A DNA stretch of 57,430 nt, from positions 1-57,430 of the forward strand of contig JBEKGS010000019.1 of the NCBI GenBank assembly GCA_050012675.1, written 5' to 3'. The notes beneath the pieces are model-generated. The model was not told the origin of the DNA and did not search any database. It saw only the letters and a list, made by a program, of their open reading frames with translations. Positions 25,878 to 34,949 of this stretch are shown one piece after another. This DNA comes from Fen-455 sp050012675 (lineage in GTDB: Bacteria; Actinomycetota; Acidimicrobiia; Acidimicrobiales; Bog-793). Made by a program: the position numbers and the translations under genes. The stretch's first letter is position 1. The number at the start of each line of letters is the position of its first letter.

Positions 25878-25932
25878 GAGCGTCAGGTGCGAGGGCGGCG
25901 GTGCGCTCGGCCCAGGGACGTCAGTGAGCGCC

Positions 25933-26730
25933 TCATGGCTCGACTGGAGACAGCCTGGTGGGGACGCGCCGCGCCAGATTCACGGCGTGGTCTCCCAGGC
26001 GCTCGTAGAAGCGACCCACCAGCGCCAGTTCGATCGCCACAACGACCGGTGTCCCCGCCGCGACGAGCTCCGCGATGAACGACACATGCAGGTCGTCCAT
26101 CTCGTCGTCCAGAGACACAAGTCGTTCTGTCGTGCCCCCTGCGTCGCTCCCGTAACTGTCCGCAGCGATGCGCCACATGGCGCAGGCGACCTCGCCCATG
26201 CGCTGGACGTATCCTCGCAGGCGGGCGGGTATTTCAGCGGGAAGATTGCGTGTCGCACGCCGGGCGACATGCTCGGCCAGGTCGCCGCTGCGCTCGAGCT
26301 CCGGGAGCATCCCGAGCACGGCCAACAGGTAACGCATCTCTGCCGGGTTCGTGGGGCGTTCCAAAAGGCGCGCCTGGACAGAGGCTTCGAGCTCTAGATA
26401 GAGGGAGTCGATGTCCGCGTCGGCAGCGACAACGACGCGGGCGGCCTCGTGGTCACCGCTCACCATCGCATGTGTCGCCCCCGCGACGGCGTTCTCCACG
26501 AGCGCGAACAGCTGGATCACCTGACGATCGATGAGTGCGGCGTCGATGAGCGCTTCGGCGTCGCATCGCACCGGGCTCAGGATCCGGTCCGAATCACCGG
26601 AGCGCACATTTCCGAGACGCCCGGCCGCCGGAACGTCCTCGGTCAGCTGAGGGCGGCCGGGATCGTTCTGTCCCTCGGCGCTGAGCGCCATGTGATCGTC
26701 AGGAAGCGCGAACTGCGCCATGGCGGTCAC
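25933..26730 (-). CDS. phoU: PhoU-family phosphate signalling protein
   Basis: The 265-residue protein has two PhoU-type three-helix bundles: residues about 60-150 (MVSGDHEAARVVVAADADID) and 160-260 (LVSLDDEMDDLHVSFIAELV, then YERLGDHAVNLARRV). PhoU links the Pst transporter to a SenX3/PhoR kinase and lowers its activity when phosphate is plentiful. A disordered N-terminus of about 50 residues is unusual; ATG at residue 4 is an alternative start. It lies on the same strand as senX3-regX3 but 6.4 kb away, with the T4SS-like cluster between them. A PHO-box-like repeat lies about 100 bp upstream. Confidence 0.88.
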   Translation of the reverse strand: MTAMAQFALPDDHMALSAEGQNDPGRPQLTEDVPAAGRLGNVRSGDSDRILSPVRCDAEALIDAALIDRQVIQLFALVENAVAGATHAMVSGDHEAARVVVAADADIDSLYLELEASVQARLLERPTNPAEMRYLLAVLGMLPELERSGDLAEHVARRATRNLPAEIPARLRGYVQRMGEVACAMWRIAADSYGSDAGGTTERLVSLDDEMDDLHVSFIAELVAAGTPVVVAIELALVGRFYERLGDHAVNLARRVPTRLSPVEP

Positions 26731-27191
26731 GGTACCTGTCCCCGGCGGACCTCGAAGCGAGAATCAGCCTCGGCGACAGGATCTCGCGAAGCTTTCATGC
26801 CGGCGAAGCCTTTTGGACACCTGGAGTTCGTCGTTTGTTCACTCTGGTCGCGTACGGTCGAAGTCAGTGGACAAGCGAGACGCGATGACAATTCTCAGCG
26901 GCCGTCGCCTCAGCCTCGTGGACTCCGCTCGTACCGGCCCTGGCCCGGGGTCGTGCGTCCTCATCCCCCTCGCCCTCGCAGCCACCCCCGACGCGCATCA
27001 GCCCCTAGTTGTGCGTCACCTCTCCAACTTTTGCGGTGCCGCCCGGATTGCCGGCCGGGCGGGCGAATGCGGCAAGGCGCCGGAGGGCGCACCTCCTCGG
27101 GACGCGGCATGACGGTATCGGCGGCCGTACGGGCGCACTCTGAGGAATCAGCCCTCCTCTTTCCTCGGAGCGTCCGTCGGCCGCCGCAGGC
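26731..27191. other. 460-bp gene-poor region between phoU and the E1 gene
   Basis: Apart from a PHO-box-like direct repeat at 26826-26847, I see no supported gene. A short frame at 26885-27112 (ATG) has no recognisable product or good ribosome site and is not annotated. Confidence 0.4.
26826..26847. promoter_or_regulatory. PHO-box-like 11-bp direct repeat upstream of phoU
   Basis: GTTCGTCGTTT followed by GTTCACTCTGG: two 11-bp units, the second matching the GTTCAYYY-type half-site described for actinobacterial PhoP/RegX3. It is about 96 bp upstream of the phoU start. Function is inferred. Confidence 0.3.
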
Positions 27192-29411
27192 TCAATAGGC
27201 GAGCAGCGCTCGTGCCGCGGTGACTATGTCATCTGTCTGGGGAAGGATCGCCTGTTCCAGGGTGGGTTCGTAAGCAACGAACGTGTCCGAAGCGCCGAGT
27301 CTCGATATCGGCGCGTCCAGCTCCCTGAAGCACGCCTGTCCGGTCCAAGCGGCCACCTCCGCTCCGAAGCCGCCCGTCAGCACGTCCTCGTGAACCACAA
27401 GGAGACGAGCGGTTCGCTGGACGGATGACGCGACCGCCTCCTTGTCCCACGGGATCAGGGAGCGAAGGTCTATGACCTCGACATTCACGTCCTCAGCGGC
27501 GAGCTGTCCTGCGGCTTCGAGCGACTTGTGCACCGTTGCACCCCATGTCACGATCGTCAGGTCACTGCCACTGCGAACCGTCGCCGCCTTGCCGAGGGGG
27601 ATCATGTGATCGGCCGGCGTGAGGGGGTCTCTGGCGTATTTCTGGCGAAGCAGGTGCTTGTGCTCCAGGAACAGCACGGGGTCCTCGCACCGGAACGCCG
27701 TGCGGAGCAGGCCGGCTGCATCGCTGGAGCGGGACGGCATGACGATGATGAGGCCTGGGACGTGGGTGAAGATCGACTCACCACACTGCGAGTGCCAGAT
27801 GGCACCGCCGGTCAGGTAGCCGCCGATCGCGACCCGGATCACCAACGGCACGGTGAACCGCCCTTCGGAGCGCCACCGCATGGTCGCCGCCTCGGCTTGG
27901 ATCTGCTGCATGGCAGGCCAGATGTAATCGAAGAACTGGATCTCGGCGCAGGGACGAAGCCCACGCAAGGCTTGGCCGACTCCGCGTCCGATGATGTTTG
28001 CTTCGGCGAGGGGCGCGTTGTAGCACCGTGCTGTCCCGAACTCCCGCTGGAGCCCGTGGGTGGTGCCGAACACCCCGCCTTTTCCTTCCACGCGGTCGAC
28101 GATGTCTTCGCTGGCGTCGGCGACGTCCTGGCCGAACACGCGGATGCGTTCGTCTGACCTCATCTGCTCGAAGAGCACGAGTCGTATCGCTTCGCCCATG
28201 CCGACGAGCTTGGGGTCGTCCTCGCCCCCGCCCCCGACTGAGGTGCCCAGGTCCGGTCCCCGCCTCGGCTCCGGGATCACGGGCAGCGCCAGCACGTGGT
28301 CGGTCACACTCGCCGGGTCCGGTCTGCGGGAGCGGAGGACCTCCTGGGCGGTCGCGGCGATCGCAGACCGGACGCTCTCGCGGATCTCGGCGGTCTCGCC
28401 GGTCGTGAGCACGCCGGACTCGGTCAGCTCGTTCTCCAAGCGGAGTATCGGATCCCGCGTCGCTTCCTCCTCGAGGTCCTCGGTTGACCGGTACTTGGAC
28501 TGGGTGTCTTGCGACGAGTGCGAGTACGGCCGGGTCACCGTCGCATGGATCAGGCAGGGACCTTGACCGGCGCGCACGCGGGCCACGGCCTCAGCAGCCA
28601 GTGACCTACAGGCGAAGTAATCGGTGCCGTCGACCTTGTAGACGGCCAGGCCGCGGAAGCCCTGCACGAGCTCTGATATGGGGGCCGGTGCCTGCTCGGA
28701 TGCGGGCACCGAGATGGCCCATCCGTTGTCCTCCACGAGGTACACGACCGGCAGGTGCAGCTGGCAAGCGGTATTGAGGCTTTCCCAGAACTCTCCCTCC
28801 GAGGTGGCCCCCTCGCCGAGCGACACGTAGGTCAACTCGTCGGCTCGGGCGCTCAAGCCTGCAAGATCCCGCTGCACGATGTAGCGGGAGGCCTCGGCGC
28901 AACCGACGGCGGGGAGGCACTGGCTGCCCGTACAACTCGACTGCGAGACGATGTTGAGTGCCTTGTTGCCCCAGTGAGCCGGCATCTGACGACCCCCCGA
29001 GCTCGTGTCCTCGCTCGAGCCGACCGCTTGGAGAAGGATGTCGCGCGGCGTCACGCCGAGGGCCAGGACGAGCGCCTGATCCCTGTAGTAGGGGAAGAGC
29101 CAGTCATAGCCGGGACGGAGCGAGCGGGCAATGGCGAGTCCCAGCGCCTCGTGGCCGGCTCCGGCTATCTCGAAATAGACCCGGCTTTGTCGTTGCAGGG
29201 TGATCGCACGGTCGTCGAGGGCTCGCGAGGTGCACGCAAGCCGAAAGTCCTCTATGAGCTCGGAGCGGTCGATGCCGCGGTACCGGGACGGAGGCACCTT
29301 CGCCTGATCGGCGACTGCGGTCGCCGGCCCTTTTCCGGCCCGGTCCGGCAGTTCCCCAGCGGGCGCACGGTGGGCGGGAGAAGGGGCAGTCGTGCGCGTT
29401 GACTTCGTCAA
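27192..29411 (-). CDS. Fused alpha-beta 2-oxoacid dehydrogenase E1 (branched-chain type)
   Basis: One protein of about 739 residues joins both E1 subunits. The first half has the thiamine-diphosphate motif (LGEGATSEGEFWESLNTA, then VEDNGWAISVPA) and the second half is the transketolase-like beta subunit (MGEAIRLVLFEQM, FEFFDYIWP-type region, VIDLRSLIPWDKEAV). E1 decarboxylates 2-oxo acids, such as branched-chain ones, and passes the acyl group to E2 lipoate. No E2 or E3 gene is near. I chose TTG 29411 because AAGGGGGTGGG lies upstream; the frame continues to 29573 and ATG 29447 is possible. Substrate is inferred. Confidence 0.85.
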   Translation of the reverse strand: MTKSTRTTAPSPAHRAPAGELPDRAGKGPATAVADQAKVPPSRYRGIDRSELIEDFRLACTSRALDDRAITLQRQSRVYFEIAGAGHEALGLAIARSLRPGYDWLFPYYRDQALVLALGVTPRDILLQAVGSSEDTSSGGRQMPAHWGNKALNIVSQSSCTGSQCLPAVGCAEASRYIVQRDLAGLSARADELTYVSLGEGATSEGEFWESLNTACQLHLPVVYLVEDNGWAISVPASEQAPAPISELVQGFRGLAVYKVDGTDYFACRSLAAEAVARVRAGQGPCLIHATVTRPYSHSSQDTQSKYRSTEDLEEEATRDPILRLENELTESGVLTTGETAEIRESVRSAIAATAQEVLRSRRPDPASVTDHVLALPVIPEPRRGPDLGTSVGGGGEDDPKLVGMGEAIRLVLFEQMRSDERIRVFGQDVADASEDIVDRVEGKGGVFGTTHGLQREFGTARCYNAPLAEANIIGRGVGQALRGLRPCAEIQFFDYIWPAMQQIQAEAATMRWRSEGRFTVPLVIRVAIGGYLTGGAIWHSQCGESIFTHVPGLIIVMPSRSSDAAGLLRTAFRCEDPVLFLEHKHLLRQKYARDPLTPADHMIPLGKAATVRSGSDLTIVTWGATVHKSLEAAGQLAAEDVNVEVIDLRSLIPWDKEAVASSVQRTARLLVVHEDVLTGGFGAEVAAWTGQACFRELDAPISRLGASDTFVAYEPTLEQAILPQTDDIVTAARALLAY

Positions 29412-29608
29412 ATGGACCCACCCCCTTGCACTCGGTGCCACAACCATAAGGTGAGCCGACCCGTTCGCGTCGTATTGGCGGACGGCGACGGCCCCCCGGC
29501 TGGTCTGGGCGCTTCCGAGAGCCTCCGCCAGGCTCGCGGTCGCGAGCACAACACGCGGGCAGCCTCGCTTCAATCTCCCACTCGCACGAGCTGTAGTCTT
29601 CGTCGTTC

Positions 29609-31183
29609 GTGGGCTTGCCGAGGCGACCGAGGCAAGCGCCCGACCCCGAGCAGCGGGCGATGAGGCGAGCCATCTTGGCGGTGGTCTGCGTCTCGGCGCT
29701 TGTGATCAACGTCGACAACACGATCCTCAACGTGGCGCTTCCGACCCTGGTTCGCAAGCTTCACGCCACCTCGAGTGCACTGCAGTGGATAGTCGACTCC
29801 TACGCGATGGTCTTCGCAGGCCTTTTGCTGGTCGGAGGCAGCCTTGCGGACCGGTTCGGGCGCAGGCGCTTTTTCTTGATCGGTCAGGTCCTTTTCGCCG
29901 GCGCATCGACCGGCGCCGGGTTCTCCGGATCGGTCGGCTTTCTCATTGCGTGGCGCGCCGTGATGGGCATAGGCGCGGCGCTCACGATTCCCGCGTCCTT
30001 GTCGATCATCAACGACGTCTTCCGTGACCCAACAGGCAGGGCCCGTGCCATCGGCGCCTGGGCCGGGACCATCGGGCTCGGCATCGCGATCGGCCCGATC
30101 GCCGGGGGCCTCCTGCTGGCGAGGTTCTGGTGGGGCTCGGTCTTCTTGGTGAACGTCCCCATCGTCGTGGCAGGGTTCGTGGGGGCCCTTCTGCTCGTGC
30201 CCGATTCGAAGAACCCGGCGGCAGTGGAGCCTGATCCTGCTGGCGGTCTGTTGTCCATAGCCGGCCTGGGCCTGTTGCTCTGGGCCATCATCGAGGCTCC
30301 CACCGAGGGGTGGGCCTCCGGAGAGGTGATCGGCGTCGGGATTGCCAGCCTCGCCGTCCTCGCCACGTTCGTAGTCTTCGAGGCCCGCAGCCGACATCCG
30401 ATGTTCAGATTGGGGCTGTTGTCCGATCGCCGTTTCTCAGTGGCCGCAGGCTGTGAGAGCTTCGCGACCTTCGGCCTGCTGGGGGCGCTGTTCGTGCAGA
30501 CGCAGTTCCTGCAGTTCGACCTCAGTTACTCGCCCCTGCAGGCCGGGCTGCGTATCCTGCCTATCGCCGTGGTGCTCGTAGTGAGCGCCCCGTTGTCTCC
30601 TGTCTTGGCCCGCCTCGCCGGCGTCAAGCTCACGGCCGCAACCGGCCTCGCCGCCATCGCCGGTGGCTTGTGGCAGGTCTCGTCGGTGTCGAGCGCCGCC
30701 ACGACCTATGCGGACGTGGTGCCAGGCATGCTGCTGATCGGCCTAGGAGCAGGCCTGCTGCTGCCGACTGCGACGAACTCAGTTGTCGGCTCTGTCCCTC
30801 AGGGCGACTCAGGCATCGGATCGGCAGCCAATGCCGTGGCCCTCCAGGTCGGCGGGGCGCTCGGTGTGGCCGTGTTCGGCAGCGTGCTGTCAACCCGGTA
30901 CGAGGACCGCATGAAGGCGGCGCTCGCGGGCCGGCAGGTTCCCTCGGTCGCCTTGCACGCCATCCTGGGCTCGCTCGGCGGCGCACTCGGCGTGGCGGAC
31001 CGGGCCGGCGGCGCGACTGGCGCCCTGTTGGCGGGCGCGGCGCGCAGCGCGTTCATGAGCGGCAACAAGGTGGCGCTCGCCGTCGGCGGGCTGGTCGCGG
31101 TTGTGGGCGCTCTCCTCGTGCTTGTGGGCCTGCCGTCCCGGCTGTCGCGATCCTCACCGGGACAACGAGCGGACCAGCGATAA
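29609..31183 (+). CDS. MFS multidrug-type exporter (DHA2, 14-helix)
   Basis: The 524-residue protein has about 14 transmembrane helices and DHA2-family motifs: NVALPTLVRKL in helix 1, LADRFGRRRFFLIGQVLF (motif A) and GPIAGGLLLARFWWGSVF (motif C-like). It should export drugs or metabolites using the proton gradient. TAGTCT at 29594-29599 lies 9 nt before GTG 29609; ATG 29660 is an alternative start. It is divergent from the E1 gene. The substrate is unknown. Confidence 0.9.
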   Translation: MGLPRRPRQAPDPEQRAMRRAILAVVCVSALVINVDNTILNVALPTLVRKLHATSSALQWIVDSYAMVFAGLLLVGGSLADRFGRRRFFLIGQVLFAGASTGAGFSGSVGFLIAWRAVMGIGAALTIPASLSIINDVFRDPTGRARAIGAWAGTIGLGIAIGPIAGGLLLARFWWGSVFLVNVPIVVAGFVGALLLVPDSKNPAAVEPDPAGGLLSIAGLGLLLWAIIEAPTEGWASGEVIGVGIASLAVLATFVVFEARSRHPMFRLGLLSDRRFSVAAGCESFATFGLLGALFVQTQFLQFDLSYSPLQAGLRILPIAVVLVVSAPLSPVLARLAGVKLTAATGLAAIAGGLWQVSSVSSAATTYADVVPGMLLIGLGAGLLLPTATNSVVGSVPQGDSGIGSAANAVALQVGGALGVAVFGSVLSTRYEDRMKAALAGRQVPSVALHAILGSLGGALGVADRAGGATGALLAGAARSAFMSGNKVALAVGGLVAVVGALLVLVGLPSRLSRSSPGQRADQR

Positions 31184-31283
31184 TCTGAGTCGCGGAACAG
31201 GTCCGTAGACGATCGGGGCGATGCGCATGTACGAAGCCGCCCTGATGCGTCTAACCTGATGACAGTCCTCGAAAGGAAGGCAG

Positions 31284-31514
31284 GTGATCACCGGGATGCT
31301 TGCCGATCTCATTGGTCCCGACAGCTTGATCGTGATTGCAGTCGTCGTCGTCGTGCTCCTTTTTGGAGGCTCACGGCTTCCCAAGCTCGCTCGTGGGCTC
31401 GGCAGCGCGTCCCACGAGTTCAAAAAGGGCATGGAGGAGGGAGACCCGGACAAAGGTGGCGACTCGTCCTCCAAGGGCGACGACAAGACGTCCGGTCCGG
31501 TTCAATCGAACTGA
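31284..31514 (+). CDS. tatA: Sec-independent protein translocase TatA
   Basis: The 76-residue protein has the TatA plan: one N-terminal transmembrane helix (LIVIAVVVVVLLFG), the hinge FGGSRLPKLARGLG, an amphipathic helix (SASHEFKKGMEEG) and a charged tail. TatA oligomers form the Tat export pore for folded proteins such as the Rieske subunit encoded at 43744-44736. GGAAGG precedes GTG 31284; ATG 31296 is an alternative. TatB and TatC are not in the window. Confidence 0.9.
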   Translation: MITGMLADLIGPDSLIVIAVVVVVLLFGGSRLPKLARGLGSASHEFKKGMEEGDPDKGGDSSSKGDDKTSGPVQSN

Positions 31515-31540
31515 GCTACTCCGCGACACATCCTTAGGCA

Positions 31541-32182
31541 ATGGCATCGAGCGGGTCTTCGCGTCGGCAAGTCCCCTTCGGTGGGCACCAGCTCGCCGAG
31601 TACGCTCTCGCAGCTGCTCTAGTCGTCGTGGGCGTGCACATGGGGGGCCGTCCGGCGGTAGTCCTGTCGGTAGCCGGCGGAGTGGTCGGCGCCTTCGCTT
31701 TTGTCACCAAGGGCCCGCTCGGGGCGCTGAGGATCATTCCCCGGCGGTTGCACGTGTACCTCGACCTCGCGCTTGCCGGCGCGTTCGCCGTGTCGCCGCT
31801 CCTTTACGTGCACGACCTGCAGATAATCGCAGTCGTCTTGAGCGAGGCCGTGGCTGTCCTGCTCGTGCGCATGTCGCTCACGACCGAGATCGTCCCGCGG
31901 CCGCGGCCCAGCCGGCGGGGAGCGCCCGCGGGTGTCGGCACCTCTAGCCCACCGGGGGGCGCCGAGGCGGTCTCAACGGCTGCCGCCACGGCAGGGCGCG
32001 TCGTCGGATCTGCGGTGGCCAGGGTTCGCGGTTCAGACGCACCTTTGGTGGCCGCACGCGGACTCGGCCGAGCGACCGGCCAGGCGCGGCGCCTCGGGCG
32101 CGCAGCTCGCGCGGCAAAGGAGGCGAAGAGCTCGTCCCAGTCCGTCGGGGTACCTCCGGGCTCACCGACGCCGTCCAGTTGA
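31541..32182 (+). CDS. Integral membrane protein of unknown function
   Basis: The 213-residue product begins at ATG 31541, 26 nt after tatA. It has about four hydrophobic segments in residues 18-115 (YALAAALVVVGVHMGG, SVAGGVVGAFAFV, LDLALAGAFAVSPLLYV, IAVVLSEAVAVLLV) and a basic Ala/Arg-rich cytoplasmic tail. I recognise no family. It may form an operon with tatA. Coding is supported by composition and spacing only. Confidence 0.6.
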   Translation: MASSGSSRRQVPFGGHQLAEYALAAALVVVGVHMGGRPAVVLSVAGGVVGAFAFVTKGPLGALRIIPRRLHVYLDLALAGAFAVSPLLYVHDLQIIAVVLSEAVAVLLVRMSLTTEIVPRPRPSRRGAPAGVGTSSPPGGAEAVSTAAATAGRVVGSAVARVRGSDAPLVAARGLGRATGQARRLGRAARAAKEAKSSSQSVGVPPGSPTPSS

Positions 32183-32342
32183 TGCCTGAGGCTCCCGCCT
32201 CGGCCTGTCCCGTCTAACGGTCCTCCGGGGGCGGACACCGCCCTGGCGCAGAGCCCCTGTCAGGTGTTGAGCCGCAGCTCAGGCGGGCCGGCGGGCAGCC
32301 CCCGCATGTTCTGACAGCCCCGCAGCCGCGTCTTGGCGCTTT

Positions 32343-32383
32343 TTGACCGGCGCGCGAATTATTTGGCTAGAGTCTTCGGCCAG
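32343..32383 (+). promoter_or_regulatory. Promoter of ctaC
   Basis: TTGACC (32343-32348) and TAGAGT (32368-32373) are separated by 19 bp, and GTG 32383 follows 9 nt later. A near-consensus -35, uncommon in this window, fits a strong respiratory operon. The transcript would have almost no leader. Confidence 0.5.
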
Positions 32384-33186
32384 TGGGGATTCCGGGGGTC
32401 GTCAAACTGAGGCGTAACGCGCGCTTTTTGCTGCTCAGCGCACTCGCGCTCGGGCTCGGCGGCTGCAGTTTGCCCACCTTCGGGGCCTTCCGCGGTGCCA
32501 CGAGCCAGGGCCAGACGGAGTTCAAGCTGTGGTCCTGGATGACGATCGCCGGTCTCATCGTTGCAGTGATCGTCTGGGGTCTGATCCTGTGGGCGGTGAT
32601 CGCCTACCGCCGCCGAGACCCGGACAGGATCCCGAGGCAGTTTCACGACAACTTGCCTGTTGAGATCATCTACACGGCCATACCGCTCATAATCGTCGGC
32701 GTCATCTTCTTCTACACGGTCAAGGCGGAGAACAAGATCGACGCTCTAGCCCCCCACCCCGCTGTCACCATCAAGGTAACGGGATTCCAATGGGGCTGGA
32801 GCTTCAGCTACCTCAACTCGGCAGGAAAGCAGATCGCGCTGGTCGAGACCTCACAGTCACGGCCGCCCGTGCTCGCGGGCAACCCCACGTCGGCCGAGTA
32901 CCCGCAGTTCGTCCTGCCCCTCGGCGAGACCACACAGATCGTGCTCGTGTCGGCAGACGTAGTGCACGGCTTCTACATTCCGGCGTTCAACTTCAGCCGC
33001 TATGCGCTGCCCGGTGTGACGAACAACTTCGACTTCACCCCCGTCCGCACGGGTGTTTTCGCCGGGCATTGCGCGCAGTACTGCGGTCTTTACCATGCCG
33101 AGATGCTCTTCAGCGTGCGCGTGGTCAAGCCCGGCGCTTTCCAGGCGTGGTTGAGCTCCGAGTCCGCCGCGGGGCTGGCAGCATGA
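32383..33186 (+). CDS. ctaC: Cytochrome c oxidase subunit II
   Basis: The 267-residue lipoprotein-like subunit has a signal region ending in LGLGGCS (a probable lipobox cysteine), two transmembrane helices (about 50-75 and 95-115), and the CuA domain with HGFYIPAFNF, then HCAQYCGLYHAEM. CuA accepts electrons from cytochrome c, here probably QcrC of the bc1-oxidase supercomplex. Translation starts at GTG 32383 and overlaps ctaD (ATGA). Confidence 0.95.
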   Translation: MGIPGVVKLRRNARFLLLSALALGLGGCSLPTFGAFRGATSQGQTEFKLWSWMTIAGLIVAVIVWGLILWAVIAYRRRDPDRIPRQFHDNLPVEIIYTAIPLIIVGVIFFYTVKAENKIDALAPHPAVTIKVTGFQWGWSFSYLNSAGKQIALVETSQSRPPVLAGNPTSAEYPQFVLPLGETTQIVLVSADVVHGFYIPAFNFSRYALPGVTNNFDFTPVRTGVFAGHCAQYCGLYHAEMLFSVRVVKPGAFQAWLSSESAAGLAA

Positions 33187-34949
33187 CACTTGTCGCCGAG
33201 CGGCCGGCAGTGTTCGAGGAGGGTCCTCCGCACGAACACGAAGCCGGTCCTTCCGGGTTCTTGAAGTGGGTCACCTCGACGGATCACAAGGTGATCGGCA
33301 AGAACTACACAGTCACCGCGCTCATCTTCTTCCTCATGGCCGGTGCCATGGCCCTCTTGATCCGAGCGCAGCTCGCGAACCCGGACAGCACCTTGTTGTC
33401 GCAGCACACCTACAACGAGATGTTCACCATGCACGGCAGCTTGATGATCTACCTGTTCGTCGGGCCCGTCGCGTTCGGCGGGCTCGCCAACTACATCGTC
33501 CCGTTGCAGATCGGCGCGCCGGACATGGCCTTTCCGAGGCTCAATGCGCTGTCGTACTGGCTGTACCTCGGTGGCGGTTCGCTCATGATGATGGGCTTTT
33601 TGACGACCGGGTCGGCTGCCGACTTCGGCTGGGTTGCCTACGCGCCTCTCTCGAACTCCATCAACACCCCGGGCGCCGGACCGGATCTTTGGATCGTCGC
33701 CCTCATACTCACGGGGTTCTCGGCGATCTTCACCGGGGTCAATCTGGTCACCACGATCTACTACCTGCGGGCCCCCGGCATGACCATGTTCAGGATGCCG
33801 ATCTTCACCTGGAACATGCTCGTGACCGGCATCCTCATCCTGATCGCCTTTCCGGTGTTCACGAGCGCCCTCGTACTGCTCTGGTGCGATCGGCACCTCG
33901 GGGCCCACATCTTCGAGGTCTCAGGCGGCGGGGTGCCGGTTCTCTGGCAGGACCTCTTCTGGTTCTTCGGCCACCCGGAGGTGTACATCCTCGCCCTGCC
34001 GTTCTTCGGGATCGTGACCGACGTGATCGCAGTGTTCTCCCGCAAGCCGATCTTCGGTTACCGCGGCATGATCTTCGCGACGATCTCGATAGCTGCCCTG
34101 TCGACGAGCGTTTGGGCGCACCACATGTTCACGACCGGTGTGGTCCTTCTGCCCTTCTTCAGCTTGATGTCCTATCTGATCGCCGTGCCGACCGGGATCA
34201 AGTTCTTCAACTGGATCGGCACGATGTGGCGCGGCTCGGTGAAGTTCGACACCCCGATGCTGTTCTGCATCGGCTTTCTCGCGACGTTCCTGATCGGTGG
34301 GGTAAGCGGGATCTTGTTGGCCTCGCCGCCGGTGGACTTCGCCACGCACGACACGTACTTCGTGGTCGCCCACTTCCACAGCGTCGTCATGGCCCTGGTG
34401 ATGGGGGCCTTTGCCGGGTTCTTCTACTGGTACCCGAAGATGACGGGCCGGATGCTCCGCGAAGGTCTCGGCAAGGCGTCGTTCTGGCTGATGTTCATCG
34501 GCACGAACGTCACCTTCGACCCGCAGTACCTGCTGGGGCTCAAGGGCATGCCGCGACGGATCGCGGAGTACGCGGCGAGCGACGGGTTCACGACCCTCAA
34601 CCGGATCTCGAGCGCCGGAGCGGTGCTCTTGTTCCTCGCCGTGCTGTTCTTCCTCATCAACGTGGTCGTGTCGTATTTGAAGCCGATTCCGGCGGGCGAC
34701 AACCCCTGGGACGCGTTCACACTGGAATGGGCGACGACGTCTCCCCCGCCCCATCACAACTTCCTGAGGATCCCGCCCGTGCGGTCCACCCGACCGGTCT
34801 GGGACTACAACCACCCCGAGAGCGGGATTCTCGAGCACGCAAAGCCAAGGAGTGGTCTCGTCGCGTCGGCAGGCGGAGGCACCGTGCTGCTGCAGGACGT
34901 CCGGCTGGACGGACCCGACGCCTCGGACCCAGGGGATCCCGACCGATGA
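33183..34949 (+). CDS. ctaD: Cytochrome c oxidase subunit I
   Basis: The 588-residue protein with 12 transmembrane helices carries the haem and CuB ligands: TMHGSLMIY (low-spin haem), FGHPEVYILALP with the cross-link tyrosine, WAHHMFTTG, and HDTYFVVAHFHSVV. The K-channel lysine is present in VPTGIKFFNWIG. It starts at ATG 33183, overlapping ctaC. Two positions differ from common aa3 oxidases: HFHS in place of HFHY, and RLNALSYWL in place of RLNN. These do not remove any ligand. The stop overlaps ctaF (ATGA). Confidence 0.96.
   Translation: MTLVAERPAVFEEGPPHEHEAGPSGFLKWVTSTDHKVIGKNYTVTALIFFLMAGAMALLIRAQLANPDSTLLSQHTYNEMFTMHGSLMIYLFVGPVAFGGLANYIVPLQIGAPDMAFPRLNALSYWLYLGGGSLMMMGFLTTGSAADFGWVAYAPLSNSINTPGAGPDLWIVALILTGFSAIFTGVNLVTTIYYLRAPGMTMFRMPIFTWNMLVTGILILIAFPVFTSALVLLWCDRHLGAHIFEVSGGGVPVLWQDLFWFFGHPEVYILALPFFGIVTDVIAVFSRKPIFGYRGMIFATISIAALSTSVWAHHMFTTGVVLLPFFSLMSYLIAVPTGIKFFNWIGTMWRGSVKFDTPMLFCIGFLATFLIGGVSGILLASPPVDFATHDTYFVVAHFHSVVMALVMGAFAGFFYWYPKMTGRMLREGLGKASFWLMFIGTNVTFDPQYLLGLKGMPRRIAEYAASDGFTTLNRISSAGAVLLFLAVLFFLINVVVSYLKPIPAGDNPWDAFTLEWATTSPPPHHNFLRIPPVRSTRPVWDYNHPESGILEHAKPRSGLVASAGGGTVLLQDVRLDGPDASDPGDPDR

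Noticed and set aside
26885..27112. Short plus-strand frame between phoU and the E1 gene
   Set aside because: No ribosome site, promoter or recognisable product, and strong Pro/Ala bias as in non-coding GC-rich sequence.
33266..34945. Long frame in front of ctaF
   Set aside because: It is an out-of-frame Arg/Asp/His-rich shadow of ctaD; only the part from ATG 34946 looks like a membrane protein.
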